Shown in pieces: positions 45,047-57,043 of a stretch of 64,000 nucleotides of DNA. Within the stretch, counting starts at the first letter, position 1, and every line of letters begins with the position of its first letter. Source of the DNA: an uncultured Holophagaceae bacterium (GTDB lineage Bacteria > Acidobacteriota > Holophagae > Holophagales > Holophagaceae); assembly GCA_903913215.1 (NCBI GenBank), contig CAIWKE010000028.1, positions 231,092 through 295,091 of the forward strand, written 5' to 3'. The notes under the pieces are model-generated. The model saw only the letters and a program-made list of their open reading frames with translations. It ran no database searches and was not told the origin of the DNA. Made by a program: the position numbers and the translations under genes.

Positions 45047-45069
45047 TGCAATTCAAGTCTTATGCTGGC

Positions 45070-45097
45070 TTGAACGATCAGTAGTCAGTACGATAAA
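45070..45097 (+). promoter_or_regulatory. Promoter for dnaK (-35 TTGAAC, 16 bp, -10 GATAAA)
   Basis: TTGAAC (45070-45075) and GATAAA (45092-45097), 16 bp apart, about 25 bp before the dnaK ATG, whose Shine-Dalgarno is AGGAG. The CTTGAA start is reminiscent of sigma-32 -35 boxes but the -10 is not CCCCAT. Confidence 0.5.
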
Positions 45098-45122
45098 GGA
45101 CAAAGCAGCAGGAGTTCCATCC

Positions 45123-46988
<1,866 letters not shown>

Positions 46989-47185
46989 TGTCTTGAGTCT
47001 GGGCTGGTGTCTGGAGGTACTGCTTCTTGATGCGGCCGTGCGGGCCGCGCCAGGTATCACCTTTGGATCGCTCAGATTCGAGGTGGGCCTTTGGTCAACC
47101 GAGCCAAACCTCCGGACCCCAGACCCCGGACCCCGGACATAACTAGCCCCGATTCCTCGGTTATCCTTAGAGCCAGGATGGGTGC

Positions 47186-48346
47186 ATGAAGCGTGACTAT
47201 TACGAAGTGCTGGGTGTTGGCAAGGAAGCCAGCTCCGATGAACTGAAGAAGGCCTACCGCAAGCTGGCCATGGAACTGCATCCAGACCGCAATCCTGGAA
47301 ACAAGGAGGCGGAGGAGCAGTTCAAGGAGGCCGCAGAGGCCTATAGCGTGCTGTCTGATGGTGAGAAGCGGAAGGTCTATGACCAGTTCGGCCACGCCGG
47401 TCTGGGTGGCGGCGGGGGCGGCGGTCAGCAGTTCCAGTTCGATCCCAATCAGTTCGCGGACTTCGAGGACATCCTCGGCAGCTTTTTCGGTGGTGGCCTC
47501 TTCGGTGACCTCTTCGGCGGCGGTGGGGGAGGTCGGCGGCGCGCCAGCGGCGAGGAGCGGGGCTCGGACCTGCAGTACAACCTCAAGCTCAGCTTTCGGG
47601 ATGCCCTCTTGGGCAAGGAGGTGGTGGAGCTGTCCATCCCCCGCCTGGAGGCCTGCGACACGTGCCGAGGCAGCGGCTGCGAAGCCGGCACCAAGGCTGA
47701 GACCTGTCCCCAGTGCCGGGGTGCGGGCCAGGTGGCTGTGCGCCAGGGCTTCTTCCAGATGCTAACGCCCTGTCCCCGCTGCTCCGGCAAGGGCCGCGTC
47801 ATTCCCAAGCCCTGCCGCGACTGCAAGGGCGAGGGCCGCATCCACCGCAAGTCGAAGGTCAGCTTCAAGGTGCCCGCAGGCGTGGATCGTGGCACGCGGC
47901 TGCGCCTGCAGAACCAGGGTGAGGTGGGCCGCTTCGGCGGGCGCACGGGCGACCTCTACGTGGTCTTCGATGTGGAGCCGGACCTGCGCTACGAGCGCGA
48001 CGGCAGCGACCTCCACCAGCGCCTGGAAGTGGCCTGGCCCCTGCTGGTGATCGGCGGCAGCCTGGACGTGGAAACGCCCTACGGCATGGACAAGATCAAG
48101 CTGGCTCCAGGCACCCCTGCAGACCACGTGGTGAAGCTCCAGAACGCTGGCGTGCCGCGCCTCCAGGCCACGGGCCGCGGCGACCTCTACCTGCATCTCA
48201 GGGTGGCCGTGCCCAAGTCCCTCACCGCCGAGCAGCGTGACCTTGTCGAGCAGCTCCGGCGCAGCTTCGGCGGCGACGACGAAGCCGAGGAGGGCTTCCT
48301 GGCCAAGGTGTTCGGGTCGGAGAAGCACGGGAAGAAAAAGAAGTAG
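47186..48346 (+). CDS. dnaJ: Chaperone DnaJ (Hsp40)
   Basis: 386 aa. J domain 1-70 with the HPD motif ([10 protein letters not shown]), Gly/Phe-rich linker ([15 protein letters not shown]), four zinc repeats [32 protein letters not shown], and the C-terminal substrate domain. The linker is unusually Gly-rich, with two poly-Gly runs. AGGAT precedes the ATG; TTATCCT 17-25 nt upstream is a possible -10 region. Confidence 0.97.
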   Translation: MKRDYYEVLGVGKEASSDELKKAYRKLAMELHPDRNPGNKEAEEQFKEAAEAYSVLSDGEKRKVYDQFGHAGLGGGGGGGQQFQFDPNQFADFEDILGSFFGGGLFGDLFGGGGGGRRRASGEERGSDLQYNLKLSFRDALLGKEVVELSIPRLEACDTCRGSGCEAGTKAETCPQCRGAGQVAVRQGFFQMLTPCPRCSGKGRVIPKPCRDCKGEGRIHRKSKVSFKVPAGVDRGTRLRLQNQGEVGRFGGRTGDLYVVFDVEPDLRYERDGSDLHQRLEVAWPLLVIGGSLDVETPYGMDKIKLAPGTPADHVVKLQNAGVPRLQATGRGDLYLHLRVAVPKSLTAEQRDLVEQLRRSFGGDDEAEEGFLAKVFGSEKHGKKKK

Positions 48347-48364
48347 GGCCGGGCTTGGGCCCAG

Positions 48365-49546
48365 CTACTCTCCAGCCACCACCACCATCCCCTTGCCTTC
48401 AGCCTTGGCCTTCAGGAGGGCCAAGTCAGCCTGCTTGATGAGGTGGCTGGCGCCGTCGGCGTGCTGGGGGTAGGCGGCCACGCCGGCACTGAGGGAGACC
48501 ACGAGGCGCTCGGCGCCCAGGTCCAGGGGGGTGGCCCGCAGCTCCGCGAGGAGGCGGTTGCCCAGGTTGACGGCGCCCTTGGCGGTGGTGCCGGGCATGA
48601 GGATGCAGAACTCGTCGCCGCCATAGCGGTAGAGTCGGTCGTGGGCGCGGCAGAGGCGCATGGCCACCTGGGCCACAGCCTCCAGCAGCAGGCTGCCCGC
48701 CGGGTGTCCGTGGCGGGTGTTCACGCGCTTGAGGTCGTCCACATCCATGAACAGGACGGCCAGGGACTCGGTCTTGGCGGCGGCGCTGCGGACGGCCTGG
48801 GGCAGCTCTGCCTCCAGGCAGCGGCGGTTCTGGGCCACCGTGAGGTCGTCCTTGAAGGAGAGGGCGCGGCTCTCCTCCAGGCGCCAGGCGTTGAGCAGCA
48901 GGGGCTCCATGTCGTCGAAACCGCGCAAAAAGGACTCAGGAGGCTCCTGGGGTTCCAGGAGCCGCAGGATGCCCAGCTGCTCCGAAGGGGCCAGCAGGAA
49001 TGCCTCGCCCCGGCGCACCAAGTCTGCGGCCTCCTGCAGGGGCAGGGGCGCCTCGGGGAAGGCGCCATCCCCGGCCCGCTGGAAGAAGAGGTCATCGCGA
49101 CGCATCCAGATGGCCCCGGCCTTGGCGCCGGAGAGGCGGATGGCGCGGGCCAGCACCAGCTTGAGCAGGTCTTCCAGGGAGGCCAGGTGCATCATCTGGC
49201 GCAGCCAGCCTTCGCTGCCCAGGTCCCGTTGCCGCAGGTGCTGCAAGGCCTCCCGGGCGGCCTCCAGAGGTCGCTCCTGCAGCAGCACCCAGCCGGGCCG
49301 GGCGCTCAACACGGCGCTCACTTCCTCCGGTTCAGCCTTCTCCACCCACCAGAGGATCTCGTGGCCCTCCGCCGGGATGAGCCGGGTGTCCGGATGTTCT
49401 GCCACCAGTACCAGGGAGCCGGGCCCGCTGCCTGGGATGACTTCGTAGCCCCAGCGCCCAAGCGCCGTGCGGAGGGCTTCAGCGGCCAGGGAAGGGTGGG
49501 CTTCCAGCCAGCAGACGCTTGGCAGGGGGAGGCGGTTGGCGGTCAA
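48365..49546 (-). CDS. Diguanylate cyclase with GGDEF domain
   Basis: 393 aa. The C-terminal GGDEF domain has an intact active site (YRYGGDEFCILMPG) and a product-inhibition RxxD (RAHD) 5 residues upstream. The N-terminal 200 residues are not a recognised domain (EILWWVEKAEPEEVSAV). Start TTG 49546, 4 bp after the stop of the preceding gene, fits; the frame open to 49768 runs inside the upstream gene. Makes c-di-GMP, which often controls the type IV pili encoded next door. Confidence 0.85.
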   Translation of the reverse strand: MTANRLPLPSVCWLEAHPSLAAEALRTALGRWGYEVIPGSGPGSLVLVAEHPDTRLIPAEGHEILWWVEKAEPEEVSAVLSARPGWVLLQERPLEAAREALQHLRQRDLGSEGWLRQMMHLASLEDLLKLVLARAIRLSGAKAGAIWMRRDDLFFQRAGDGAFPEAPLPLQEAADLVRRGEAFLLAPSEQLGILRLLEPQEPPESFLRGFDDMEPLLLNAWRLEESRALSFKDDLTVAQNRRCLEAELPQAVRSAAAKTESLAVLFMDVDDLKRVNTRHGHPAGSLLLEAVAQVAMRLCRAHDRLYRYGGDEFCILMPGTTAKGAVNLGNRLLAELRATPLDLGAERLVVSLSAGVAAYPQHADGASHLIKQADLALLKAKAEGKGMVVVAGE

Positions 49547-49550
49547 GGGC

Positions 49551-51506
49551 CTAGCCCAGGGCAGCTTCAAGGCGGAGGGCGAGGTGCTGGAGGTGGGCCC
49601 CCAGCTGTTCCAGGGAGGGCAGGGAGGCGTCCTTCTGGCTGCGTTCGGCCCGAACCCAGCGTTTGAGCAGGGCCAGCGACTGGGGATCCCGCACGCCCAG
49701 CCGCTTGGTGACCTGGATGAGCTTGTGGGAGAGCCGGGTCCGCTCGGCCCCGGCGGGACAGGTCTCAAGCTCCACCACCACGCGGAGCGCCTCCTGGGCC
49801 ACGTCCAGATCCTGGCGGATGAGGGGGACCCGGGCGTTGATGCGGAGCATGAACAACTCGAGGAAGCGGAGCAGTTCGCCCAGCAGGTCCATGCCGTCCC
49901 GCAGGGCCTGGGCCACCTCCTGAGGAGACTCCAGCAGGCGACCCAGCCCCTGGATCAGGCGCTCAGCCTCCTCCCGGTCAGGGCGGCGCATGAGGGGGAA
50001 CTCGGGGCTGCGCCGGAAGCCCAGGAGATGCCGGTAGACGTGGGCGAGGCCCAGAGCCAACCGGGACCAGTCCTGCAGCTCCAGGTGCAGTTCCAGCTGC
50101 TGGTGGAGGGGGGGTACCTGCTCCCAGAGCCGCTGGATGCGCAGCCGCAGCCGCTCACCCTCCTCCATCATGCTGGGGGATTGCGGAAAGAGGCGCTGCT
50201 GGACATCTGGGGAGAAGATCCCCACCAGCTCGCCCATGAGCTGGCGCTGGTGGTTGATGAGGAGGCCGCGCAGGTTGTCCAGAGTCTGGGCCAGCTGGTC
50301 CGCGTCCTGGCCCGCGAGGGCCTGCTGCAGCAGGCTGCGGAGGGTGCCCTGGTCCTGCTGGAGGCTGAGCACGGCCTGGCGGAGGAAGGCCCGCAGCCGG
50401 GGCGACTCGGGGCGGGCGGGGTCGAGGGTGACGGCCCGGCTGGGGTCGTAGGCCCGTTCGGCCATGCGGCCCAGCTCGGATTCGAGCACTAGGAAGGTGG
50501 GGACAGCGGCGTAGCGGTCAGCCAGACCGGCCGTGGCGGCGGGCTCCAGGGGCTCAAGCAGGCCCAACAGAGAGATGTGGCTGGCCAGGGCCCGGGCCAT
50601 GACGGAAAAGGCCGGGCGATCCTGTGCCCGGACCTGCTGCAGCAGGCGGCGCAGCTCCAGGGGCATGGCCTCCCGGAAGCGGTCACCGTCCATGCGGGGG
50701 AGAGACCAGCCCAGGTGGTCCCAGAGCCAGCGGAGGCTGCCCCGCACCTGCTCCACCGCGGGCCAGTGGATGCCCCGGTCCAGGGGGCGGACCAGGCTCA
50801 GGCGCAGGTTCGAGACTACGTGCTCCAACAGGAGGATGGGCTCCACCCGGGCATGGATCTCGGCGGGGATGCAGGCTTCCAGCAACTCCGCCAGGCGGGC
50901 CAGGGATTCCTCCAGGCGCCCCTGCCCCTGGATGGCCCGGTTCACGGCCTTCATCTGGGTGTTCAGTTTGGTCACGACGCCAGGCCCAGCATCGCCCTGC
51001 TGCAGGGCGGTCAGGATCTCCCGGAACGCATCCCGGTGGTCTCCCAGGAAGCCGGACCAGAGGGCGCGCAGGTTGGCGCTGTCCTGGGCAGGCCCGGACA
51101 TGGCCCGCAGGGAGGCCAGCAGATCCAACAGGCGGCAGACCCATTCCGGTTGATTTTGTTCAGCCAGGAGCTCCCGGTGGGCGGCCTCGGCCTGTTGGCC
51201 CAGTCTGCCCAGGCTGTGGAGGATGACCAGGCCCATGGCGTTCCGGGCTTCGCCCAGGCGCTTGGCCGAGAACTGGTGGAGGAAGGCCAGAAAGTAGCCC
51301 AGGCTGCGGCGCAGGTTGGCCTGGGCTGGGGATTCCTCGCCCGTCGTGGCCCGCTCTGGAGCCGCCTCCAGCAAAGGATCCAGGTCCCCGGCGCCCTCGC
51401 GGAGGATGTCCTCAAGCAGGGACAGGTCCGTCCGAGATAGGCCCTTCTCTCGGATCAGCTGCCGAGCCAAAAACAGCCGCTGGGACTGTACGCCTGGGGA
51501 TGACAT
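49551..51506 (-). CDS. Large helical hypothetical protein, 651 aa
   Basis: Almost entirely alpha-helical, Leu/Gln/Arg-rich, no signal peptide or membrane helix. It carries a run of helical segments (DLSLLEDILREGAGDLDPLL, LYLE-type repeats) and no catalytic motif I recognise. I start it at ATG 51506, where TATGCT (51513-51518) ends 6 nt upstream and no Shine-Dalgarno exists; a TTG at 51521 is the alternative. Probably co-transcribed with the diguanylate cyclase and divergent from pilB. It may be a large effector of the pilus or c-di-GMP pathway; untested. Confidence 0.8.
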   Translation of the reverse strand: MSSPGVQSQRLFLARQLIREKGLSRTDLSLLEDILREGAGDLDPLLEAAPERATTGEESPAQANLRRSLGYFLAFLHQFSAKRLGEARNAMGLVILHSLGRLGQQAEAAHRELLAEQNQPEWVCRLLDLLASLRAMSGPAQDSANLRALWSGFLGDHRDAFREILTALQQGDAGPGVVTKLNTQMKAVNRAIQGQGRLEESLARLAELLEACIPAEIHARVEPILLLEHVVSNLRLSLVRPLDRGIHWPAVEQVRGSLRWLWDHLGWSLPRMDGDRFREAMPLELRRLLQQVRAQDRPAFSVMARALASHISLLGLLEPLEPAATAGLADRYAAVPTFLVLESELGRMAERAYDPSRAVTLDPARPESPRLRAFLRQAVLSLQQDQGTLRSLLQQALAGQDADQLAQTLDNLRGLLINHQRQLMGELVGIFSPDVQQRLFPQSPSMMEEGERLRLRIQRLWEQVPPLHQQLELHLELQDWSRLALGLAHVYRHLLGFRRSPEFPLMRRPDREEAERLIQGLGRLLESPQEVAQALRDGMDLLGELLRFLELFMLRINARVPLIRQDLDVAQEALRVVVELETCPAGAERTRLSHKLIQVTKRLGVRDPQSLALLKRWVRAERSQKDASLPSLEQLGAHLQHLALRLEAALG

Positions 51507-51585
51507 GGCAAAAGCATACAATGGTTAGGCGTTCTAAACCGCTCCAGGGTGATACCATCGCCTCACCCCAATCTGGAGGCAGCCA

Positions 51586-53430
51586 GTGGTTAGCAAGTTA
51601 GGGGAAATGCTCGTCAAGGCCCAATTGATTACAGATACCCAGCTGGAAGAAGTCATCAAGATTCAGCGCAGAGAGGGTGGCAAGCTCGGCAGCATCGTGG
51701 TGCGGGCGGGTTTCTGCTCGGATCAGGACATCGTGAGCTTCCTGGGCATGCAGTACGGGGTGCCAGCTGCGGACCTGGAGCAGTGGCCCCCCATCGAGCC
51801 CGGGGTCATCGCCCTCATCCCCAAGGATCTGGCCCAGCGCCATAAGGTGCTGCCTCTGCAGCGCACGGGCAATGTCCTCACCCTGGCCATGTCGGACCCC
51901 ACCGACATCTTCGCCATGGACGATGTCCGCTTCCATACGGGCTACAACGTAGATCCGGTGGTCTCCAGCGAGATGGGCCTGGCCCGGGCGGTGGAAAAGT
52001 ATTACGGCGGCAACAGTGCAGTCCGCTTGGCGGACGGTGGCCCTGGTCGCGGCGCCCAGAGCCAGACTCAGACCGGACCCGTCGGCTCGGGGCCCACACC
52101 CCAGGGGGTGTCCGAGCCCTTCAGCGAGGAGGAGGAACACTTCGACCTCTCGGAGCTGGAAGAGGAACTTGACGCGGATGCAGAGTTCGACGCCACGGAG
52201 GACGAGGGCGACAGCGTCAACGTCGGCACCCTGCGGCGGGGCAGCGAGGACGCCCCTGTGGTGAAGCTCGTGAACATGGTGCTCATCGACGCCATCAAGC
52301 GGGGCGCCTCGGACATCCACATCGAGCCCTACGAGAAGAACTACCGGATCCGGTTCCGCATCGACGGCATCCTCATGGAGGTCATGAAGCCGAACCTCAA
52401 GCTGAAGGATCCCCTCACCTCCCGCGTGAAGATCCTGGCCAAACTCAACATCGCCGAGCGGCGCCTGCCCCAGGACGGCCGTATCAAGCTGCGCGTGAAC
52501 ATGGGCGGCCGGCAGAAGGTCATCGACTACCGGGTGAGCATCCTGCCGACGCTCTTCGGCGAGAAGATCGTCCTGCGACTGCTGGACAGCGACAAGCTCA
52601 TGCTGGACCTCACCAAGCTGGGCTTCGAGCCTGAGAGCCTCGAACGCTGGGACCGCCAGATCTCCAAGCCCTACGGCATGGTGCTGGTGACAGGCCCCAC
52701 GGGCTCGGGCAAGACCAACACCCTGTACTCCTCCATCGCCAAGCTCAACACGGTGGACACCAACATCATGACCGCTGAAGATCCCGTGGAATTCAACTTC
52801 CCGGGCATCAATCAGGTGCAGATGAAAGAACAGATCGGCCTGAACTTCGCGGCGGCCCTGCGCTCCTTCCTGCGCCAGGATCCCAACATCATCCTGGTGG
52901 GTGAGATCCGTGACTTCGAGACGGCGGAAATCGCCATCAAGGCCAGTCTCACGGGCCACTTGGTGCTTTCCACCCTGCACACCAATGACGCCCCCAGTAC
53001 CATCAACCGCCTCATGAACATGGGGGTGGAACCCTTCCTGGTGGCCACCTCCGTGAACATCATCTGCGCCCAGCGCCTGGTGCGGCGGCTCTGCAGCAGC
53101 TGCAAGACCGTGGACAGCCACGTGCAGCCCGAGGACGCCCTCTACAAGGTGGGCTTCACGCCCGAGGAAGTGGCGAAGGGCATCACCTTCTACAAGGCCG
53201 TGGGCTGCGAGATCTGCAACAAGCGTGGCTACAAGGGCCGGGTCGGTCTCTACGAGGTGCTGGAGATGTCCGAGACCCTCAAGGACATGATCCTCACGGG
53301 CGCCTCAGCCATTGAAATCCGGGAGCAGGGCCAGAAAGAGGGCATGATCACGCTCCGCCGCTCGGGCTGCCGCAAGGTGCTGGACGGCGTCACGACCATC
53401 GAAGAAATCGTCCGCGAAACGGTACTGTAG
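51586..53430 (+). CDS. pilB: Type IV pilus assembly ATPase PilB
   Basis: 614-aa extension motor. N-terminal T2SSE domain with GKLGSIVVRAGFCSDQDIVS, then the ATPase: Walker A GPTGSGKTN, Asp box and Walker B (ILVGEIRDFETAEIA), and the tetracysteine zinc site (CSSCKT and CEICNKRGYKGR). An acidic linker (about residues 180-210, EEEEHFDLSELEEELDADAE) separates the domains. GTG 51586 has GGAGG 7 nt upstream. pilB-pilT-pilC follow in order. Confidence 0.95.
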   Translation: MVSKLGEMLVKAQLITDTQLEEVIKIQRREGGKLGSIVVRAGFCSDQDIVSFLGMQYGVPAADLEQWPPIEPGVIALIPKDLAQRHKVLPLQRTGNVLTLAMSDPTDIFAMDDVRFHTGYNVDPVVSSEMGLARAVEKYYGGNSAVRLADGGPGRGAQSQTQTGPVGSGPTPQGVSEPFSEEEEHFDLSELEEELDADAEFDATEDEGDSVNVGTLRRGSEDAPVVKLVNMVLIDAIKRGASDIHIEPYEKNYRIRFRIDGILMEVMKPNLKLKDPLTSRVKILAKLNIAERRLPQDGRIKLRVNMGGRQKVIDYRVSILPTLFGEKIVLRLLDSDKLMLDLTKLGFEPESLERWDRQISKPYGMVLVTGPTGSGKTNTLYSSIAKLNTVDTNIMTAEDPVEFNFPGINQVQMKEQIGLNFAAALRSFLRQDPNIILVGEIRDFETAEIAIKASLTGHLVLSTLHTNDAPSTINRLMNMGVEPFLVATSVNIICAQRLVRRLCSSCKTVDSHVQPEDALYKVGFTPEEVAKGITFYKAVGCEICNKRGYKGRVGLYEVLEMSETLKDMILTGASAIEIREQGQKEGMITLRRSGCRKVLDGVTTIEEIVRETVL

Positions 53431-53438
53431 GGGAGCCC

Positions 53439-54626
53439 ATGAGTGACGTCGGTGCCAACTATGTAGCCCCCCTCCAGCAGCTGCTGAAGACCATGGTGGA
53501 GTATGGCGGGACCGACTTGCACATCACCACGGAGACGGCGCCCCAGATCCGCATCGACGGCCGCATGGTGCCCCTCAAGCTGCCCCCCTTGGACGCGGCC
53601 CAGACCCGCTGGCTCTGCTATGGGGTCATGACCGACCAGCAGAAGCACCGCCTGGAGGAGGACCTCGAGGTGGATTTCTCCTTCGGGCTCCAGGGCGTGG
53701 CCCGCTTCCGCGCCAACGTATTCAACCAGCGGGGCGCCACGGCGGGTGTCTTCCGCACCATTCCCGAGAACATCCGCTCCTTCGACCAGCTGGGCCTGCC
53801 GCCCTCCCTCCAGGCCCTCTGCGATAAGCCCCGGGGCCTGGTCCTCGTGACCGGCGTGACCGGCTCGGGCAAGTCCACCACTCTGGCGGCCATGGTGGAC
53901 AAGATCAACACCGAGGAGCCCGTCCACATCCTCACCATCGAGGATCCCGTGGAATACGTGCATCGGCACAAGCGGGCCCTGGTGAACCAGCGCGAGATCC
54001 ACGCCGACACCCACAGCTTCAAGAAGGCCCTGCGCTCGGCCCTGCGTCAGGATCCGGATGTCGTGCTGGTGGGCGAGCTGCGGGACCTGGAGACCATCGA
54101 GTCGGCCCTGACCATCGCCGAGACCGGTCACCTCACCTTCGCCACCCTGCACACCAACAGCACGGTGCAGACCATCAACCGCATCATCGACGTGTTCCCC
54201 AGCCACCAGCAGCCCCAGGTCCGGGCCCAGCTCTCCCTGGTGCTGGAAGGGGTTGTCTGCCAGAGCCTCATCCCCAAGGTCAGTGGCAAGGGCCGGGCCC
54301 TGGCCCTGGAGATCATGCTGCCCAACCCTGCCATCCGGAACCTCATCCGGGAGGACAAGATCCACCAGATCTACGGCGTCATGCAGTCCGGCCAGACCAA
54401 GTACGGCATGCAGACCTTCAACCAGAGCCTCTCCGACCTGGTGATTCGGCGGGAGATCAGCCAGGAGCAGGCCTTCGAATACTCCTCCAACGCCGACGAG
54501 CTGCGGGAACTCATCAACCGCGGCGTGGGCGTGGGCGCCGCAGGAGGCCGTGCTGCCGCCCCTGCTCCCACCCCGACCACCAATCCCGCTCTGGGAGGGC
54601 GCAATCCCAACATCAAATACACCTAG
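53439..54626 (+). CDS. pilT: Type IV pilus retraction ATPase PilT
   Basis: 395 aa. Walker A GVTGSGKSTT, Walker B ELRDLETIESAL, and the conserved His box ATLHTNSTVQTINR. NPAIRNLIRE is the AIRNLIRE motif of PilT. A Gly/Ala/Pro-rich C-terminal tail of about 30 residues is extra. Starts 8 bp after pilB. Confidence 0.95.
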   Translation: MSDVGANYVAPLQQLLKTMVEYGGTDLHITTETAPQIRIDGRMVPLKLPPLDAAQTRWLCYGVMTDQQKHRLEEDLEVDFSFGLQGVARFRANVFNQRGATAGVFRTIPENIRSFDQLGLPPSLQALCDKPRGLVLVTGVTGSGKSTTLAAMVDKINTEEPVHILTIEDPVEYVHRHKRALVNQREIHADTHSFKKALRSALRQDPDVVLVGELRDLETIESALTIAETGHLTFATLHTNSTVQTINRIIDVFPSHQQPQVRAQLSLVLEGVVCQSLIPKVSGKGRALALEIMLPNPAIRNLIREDKIHQIYGVMQSGQTKYGMQTFNQSLSDLVIRREISQEQAFEYSSNADELRELINRGVGVGAAGGRAAAPAPTPTTNPALGGRNPNIKYT

Positions 54627-54697
54627 GCTCCTCGTTTCTTTTACCTAGGTGGCATTCCGGCCTATCCTGATCATCACGCAGCTTTTTCGAGGTCCCG

Positions 54698-55900
54698 ATG
54701 CCCGCATATGCTTGGAAAGGCAAGAACCGCATGGGGGAGGTCCAGGAGGGCGTCCTGGTCTCCGATTCGCGGGATTCCGCCGCAGCCACCCTGAAGCGCA
54801 ATGGCATCGAAGTCATGAACATCCGGATCATGGCCGCCGACGGAGGCAAGTCCCTGGGCAAGGTGCCGGCCAAGGAACTGGCCATCTTCACCCGCCAGTT
54901 CAGCGTCATGATCGACGCGGGTCTGCCCCTGGTGCAATGCCTGGAGATCCTGGGCGCCCAGCAGGCCCACAAGGGCTTCCAGCGCATCATTGAATCTGTG
55001 CGGGAGGACGTGGAGAAGGGGGCTACCCTGCAGACGGCCCTCTCCAAGCATCCCAAGGCCTTCAATGACCTCTTCGTGAACATGGTGGGCGCTGGGGAGA
55101 GCGGTGGCATCCTGGACATCATCCTCCAGCGCCTCTCGGGTTATATCGAGAAGTCCGTCAAGCTCACGGCCAAGGTCAAGAGCGCCATGACCTACCCCGT
55201 GGCGGTCATCAGCATCGCCGTCATTGTGGTGGTGGTGATCATGGTGAAGGTCATCCCCGTCTTCTCGGCCATGTACTCAGGCATGGGCAGCAAGCTGCCC
55301 TATCCCACCATCGTCTGCATCATGATCTCGGATGCCATCATCGGCTACTGGTGGCTGATCCTGATCGGGTTGGCCATGGTGACGGTCGGCCTCCGCCAGT
55401 ATTACAAGACATCCATGGGGCATTTACAGATCGACACACTCCTGCTGAAGATGCCGATCCTGGGGGATATTCTCCGGAAGGTGGCAGTGGCCCGATTCTG
55501 CCGCACCCTGGGCACCCTCATCAGCTCTGGAGTGCCCATCCTAGAGGGCATGGACATTACGGCTAAGACCGCCGGCAACCTCGTGATCCAGAACGCCATC
55601 CTCAAGTCCAAGGACGCGGTGGAGCAGGGCCGCAACATCTCCACCCCCCTGGCCGAGACCAAGGTCTTCCCCCCCATGGTGGTGCAGATGGTGGGCGTGG
55701 GCGAGGCCACCGGTGCGCTGGACGCCATGCTCTCCAAGGTGGCCGACTTCTATGAGGATGAGGTCGACAACGCTGTTGGCTCCATGACCAGCCTCATGGA
55801 GCCCATCATGATCGCCATCCTGGGGGGCATTGTGGGCTTCATCGTGGTGGCCATGTATATGCCGATCTTCGGTTTGGCCGCCGCCTTCGACAAGAGTTGA
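54698..55900 (+). CDS. pilC: Type IV pilus inner-membrane platform PilC
   Basis: 400 aa, two T2SSF repeats. N-terminal YAWKGKNRMGEVQEG, FTRQFSVMIDAGLPLVQCLE, and the three-helix pattern with long segments (SIAVIVVVVIMVKVIPVFSA). Start ATG 54698 with AGG; 71 bp after pilT. Anchors the PilB/PilT motors to the pilus base. Confidence 0.95.
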   Translation: MPAYAWKGKNRMGEVQEGVLVSDSRDSAAATLKRNGIEVMNIRIMAADGGKSLGKVPAKELAIFTRQFSVMIDAGLPLVQCLEILGAQQAHKGFQRIIESVREDVEKGATLQTALSKHPKAFNDLFVNMVGAGESGGILDIILQRLSGYIEKSVKLTAKVKSAMTYPVAVISIAVIVVVVIMVKVIPVFSAMYSGMGSKLPYPTIVCIMISDAIIGYWWLILIGLAMVTVGLRQYYKTSMGHLQIDTLLLKMPILGDILRKVAVARFCRTLGTLISSGVPILEGMDITAKTAGNLVIQNAILKSKDAVEQGRNISTPLAETKVFPPMVVQMVGVGEATGALDAMLSKVADFYEDEVDNAVGSMTSLMEPIMIAILGGIVGFIVVAMYMPIFGLAAAFDKS

Positions 55901-55947
55901 GTCATTTGGCCGATGAATTGCAATACTGCTAGGTTCGGGAGGACGCC

Positions 55948-56370
55948 ATGCGACGCACAACGAAGGGGTTCAGCTTCATCGAGGTCCTGGTAACGGTTGC
56001 GATCATCGGGATCCTTTCCGCCATTGCCATTCCGGCCTTCCTGGGCCAGAAGACCAACGCGGACCTGGTGGGTGATGCCCAGCAGAACTGCAAGAGCATG
56101 CAGATGATGCTGGAGACCCGCAAGGCCGATGCGGGGGTCTATGGCGCGGCCGGGACTTATAAGTGGACCACTGCTGCAGACGGTACCATCACGGCGACTG
56201 ATGCCACCCTCCTCCCCCAGTTCGGGGCGAAAGGTTCTACCAAGATGGACTACACCCTGGTCATCCTCGCCGGGGGCCTCACCTACACCCTCGATGCCGC
56301 TGACAACCGCAAGGGCACTGCCACGCATATCTATGGCACGGACCAGAACGGCAAGCAGACCTATCCCTGA
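55948..56370 (+). CDS. Type IV pilin, plus-strand
   Basis: 140-aa prepilin. Class III signal KG|FSFIEVLVTVAIIGILSA: cleavage after G7, mature Phe and Glu at +5. The globular part is small. Same strand as pilC, 47 bp after it, so it may be in the pilBTC operon. Four more pilin genes follow on the opposite strand. Confidence 0.92.
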   Translation: MRRTTKGFSFIEVLVTVAIIGILSAIAIPAFLGQKTNADLVGDAQQNCKSMQMMLETRKADAGVYGAAGTYKWTTAADGTITATDATLLPQFGAKGSTKMDYTLVILAGGLTYTLDAADNRKGTATHIYGTDQNGKQTYP

Positions 56371-56395
56371 GGAATCCTTGTGAATTCCTGGGCCG

Positions 56396-56830
56396 TTATT
56401 CTACCGGGACGCTGGTGAGGGTCAGGGGTACGGGGCTGTTCGAAACCTTGTAGCTGACGGTGACGACGGCCACTGTCTGCCCGCTCGTATCGTTCTGGGT
56501 CGTCGCGAGCAACCCCACCTCACCGTCGTTGGCGGCCGTGCCGAGCACGATGGGAGAGACCCCCGACGCATAGGCATTCTTGCAGGCAGGGTAGGTGAAG
56601 TTGGGCAGGGCCCGCACATAGGCTATGACCGAGGGTGCCGTGGAACCACTCCGCATCTTGGCTGCGGAATCTAGTTCTGCGGCCACGGAATGGGCAATGG
56701 CCTCCGTGGACTTTCTGCGGGCACTGTCCCGCTGTCCCGTCAGCATGGGGATGACGATCCCGGCGACGATACCGATGATGGCCAGGGTCACCAGGAGTTC
56801 GACCAAGGTGAAGCCAGCTAGCTTCTTCAT
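56396..56830 (-). CDS. Type IV pilin-like protein (paralogue of 57044-57490)
   Basis: 144 aa, class III signal AG|FTLVELLVTLAIIGIVAG. It shares with the next pilin the motif CKNAY (single Cys) and the C-terminus TLTSVPVE. Start ATG 56830 (GGAG upstream); the longer frame to 56854 is unlikely. Converges with 55948-56370. Confidence 0.88.
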   Translation of the reverse strand: MKKLAGFTLVELLVTLAIIGIVAGIVIPMLTGQRDSARRKSTEAIAHSVAAELDSAAKMRSGSTAPSVIAYVRALPNFTYPACKNAYASGVSPIVLGTAANDGEVGLLATTQNDTSGQTVAVVTVSYKVSNSPVPLTLTSVPVE

Positions 56831-56998
56831 GCGATTCTCCGGTAGTTTGTCCATTGCTGATCGGCATTTTCAATTGAATATTCAGCAATCATGCACTGTT
56901 CCATCAATTGATGATGTCCATGAGAAGTGTAGTCGTAATTGGGTGGCGTGGCGGAGGATCAGATAGCCCCTGAACGGGCCGAAGCGAATTCCGCAAAC

Positions 56999-57028
56999 AA
57001 GAGGGCCCCCGTAAATGGGGGCCCTCTT
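56999..57028. terminator. Bidirectional-type terminator between pilin genes
   Basis: AAGAGGGCCCCC (56999-57010) pairs with GGGGGCCCTCTT (57017-57028), 6-nt loop. On the minus strand a weak U-tract follows, after the stop at 57044. Confidence 0.7.
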
Positions 57029-57043
57029 GTTTACTCGTGTTGG

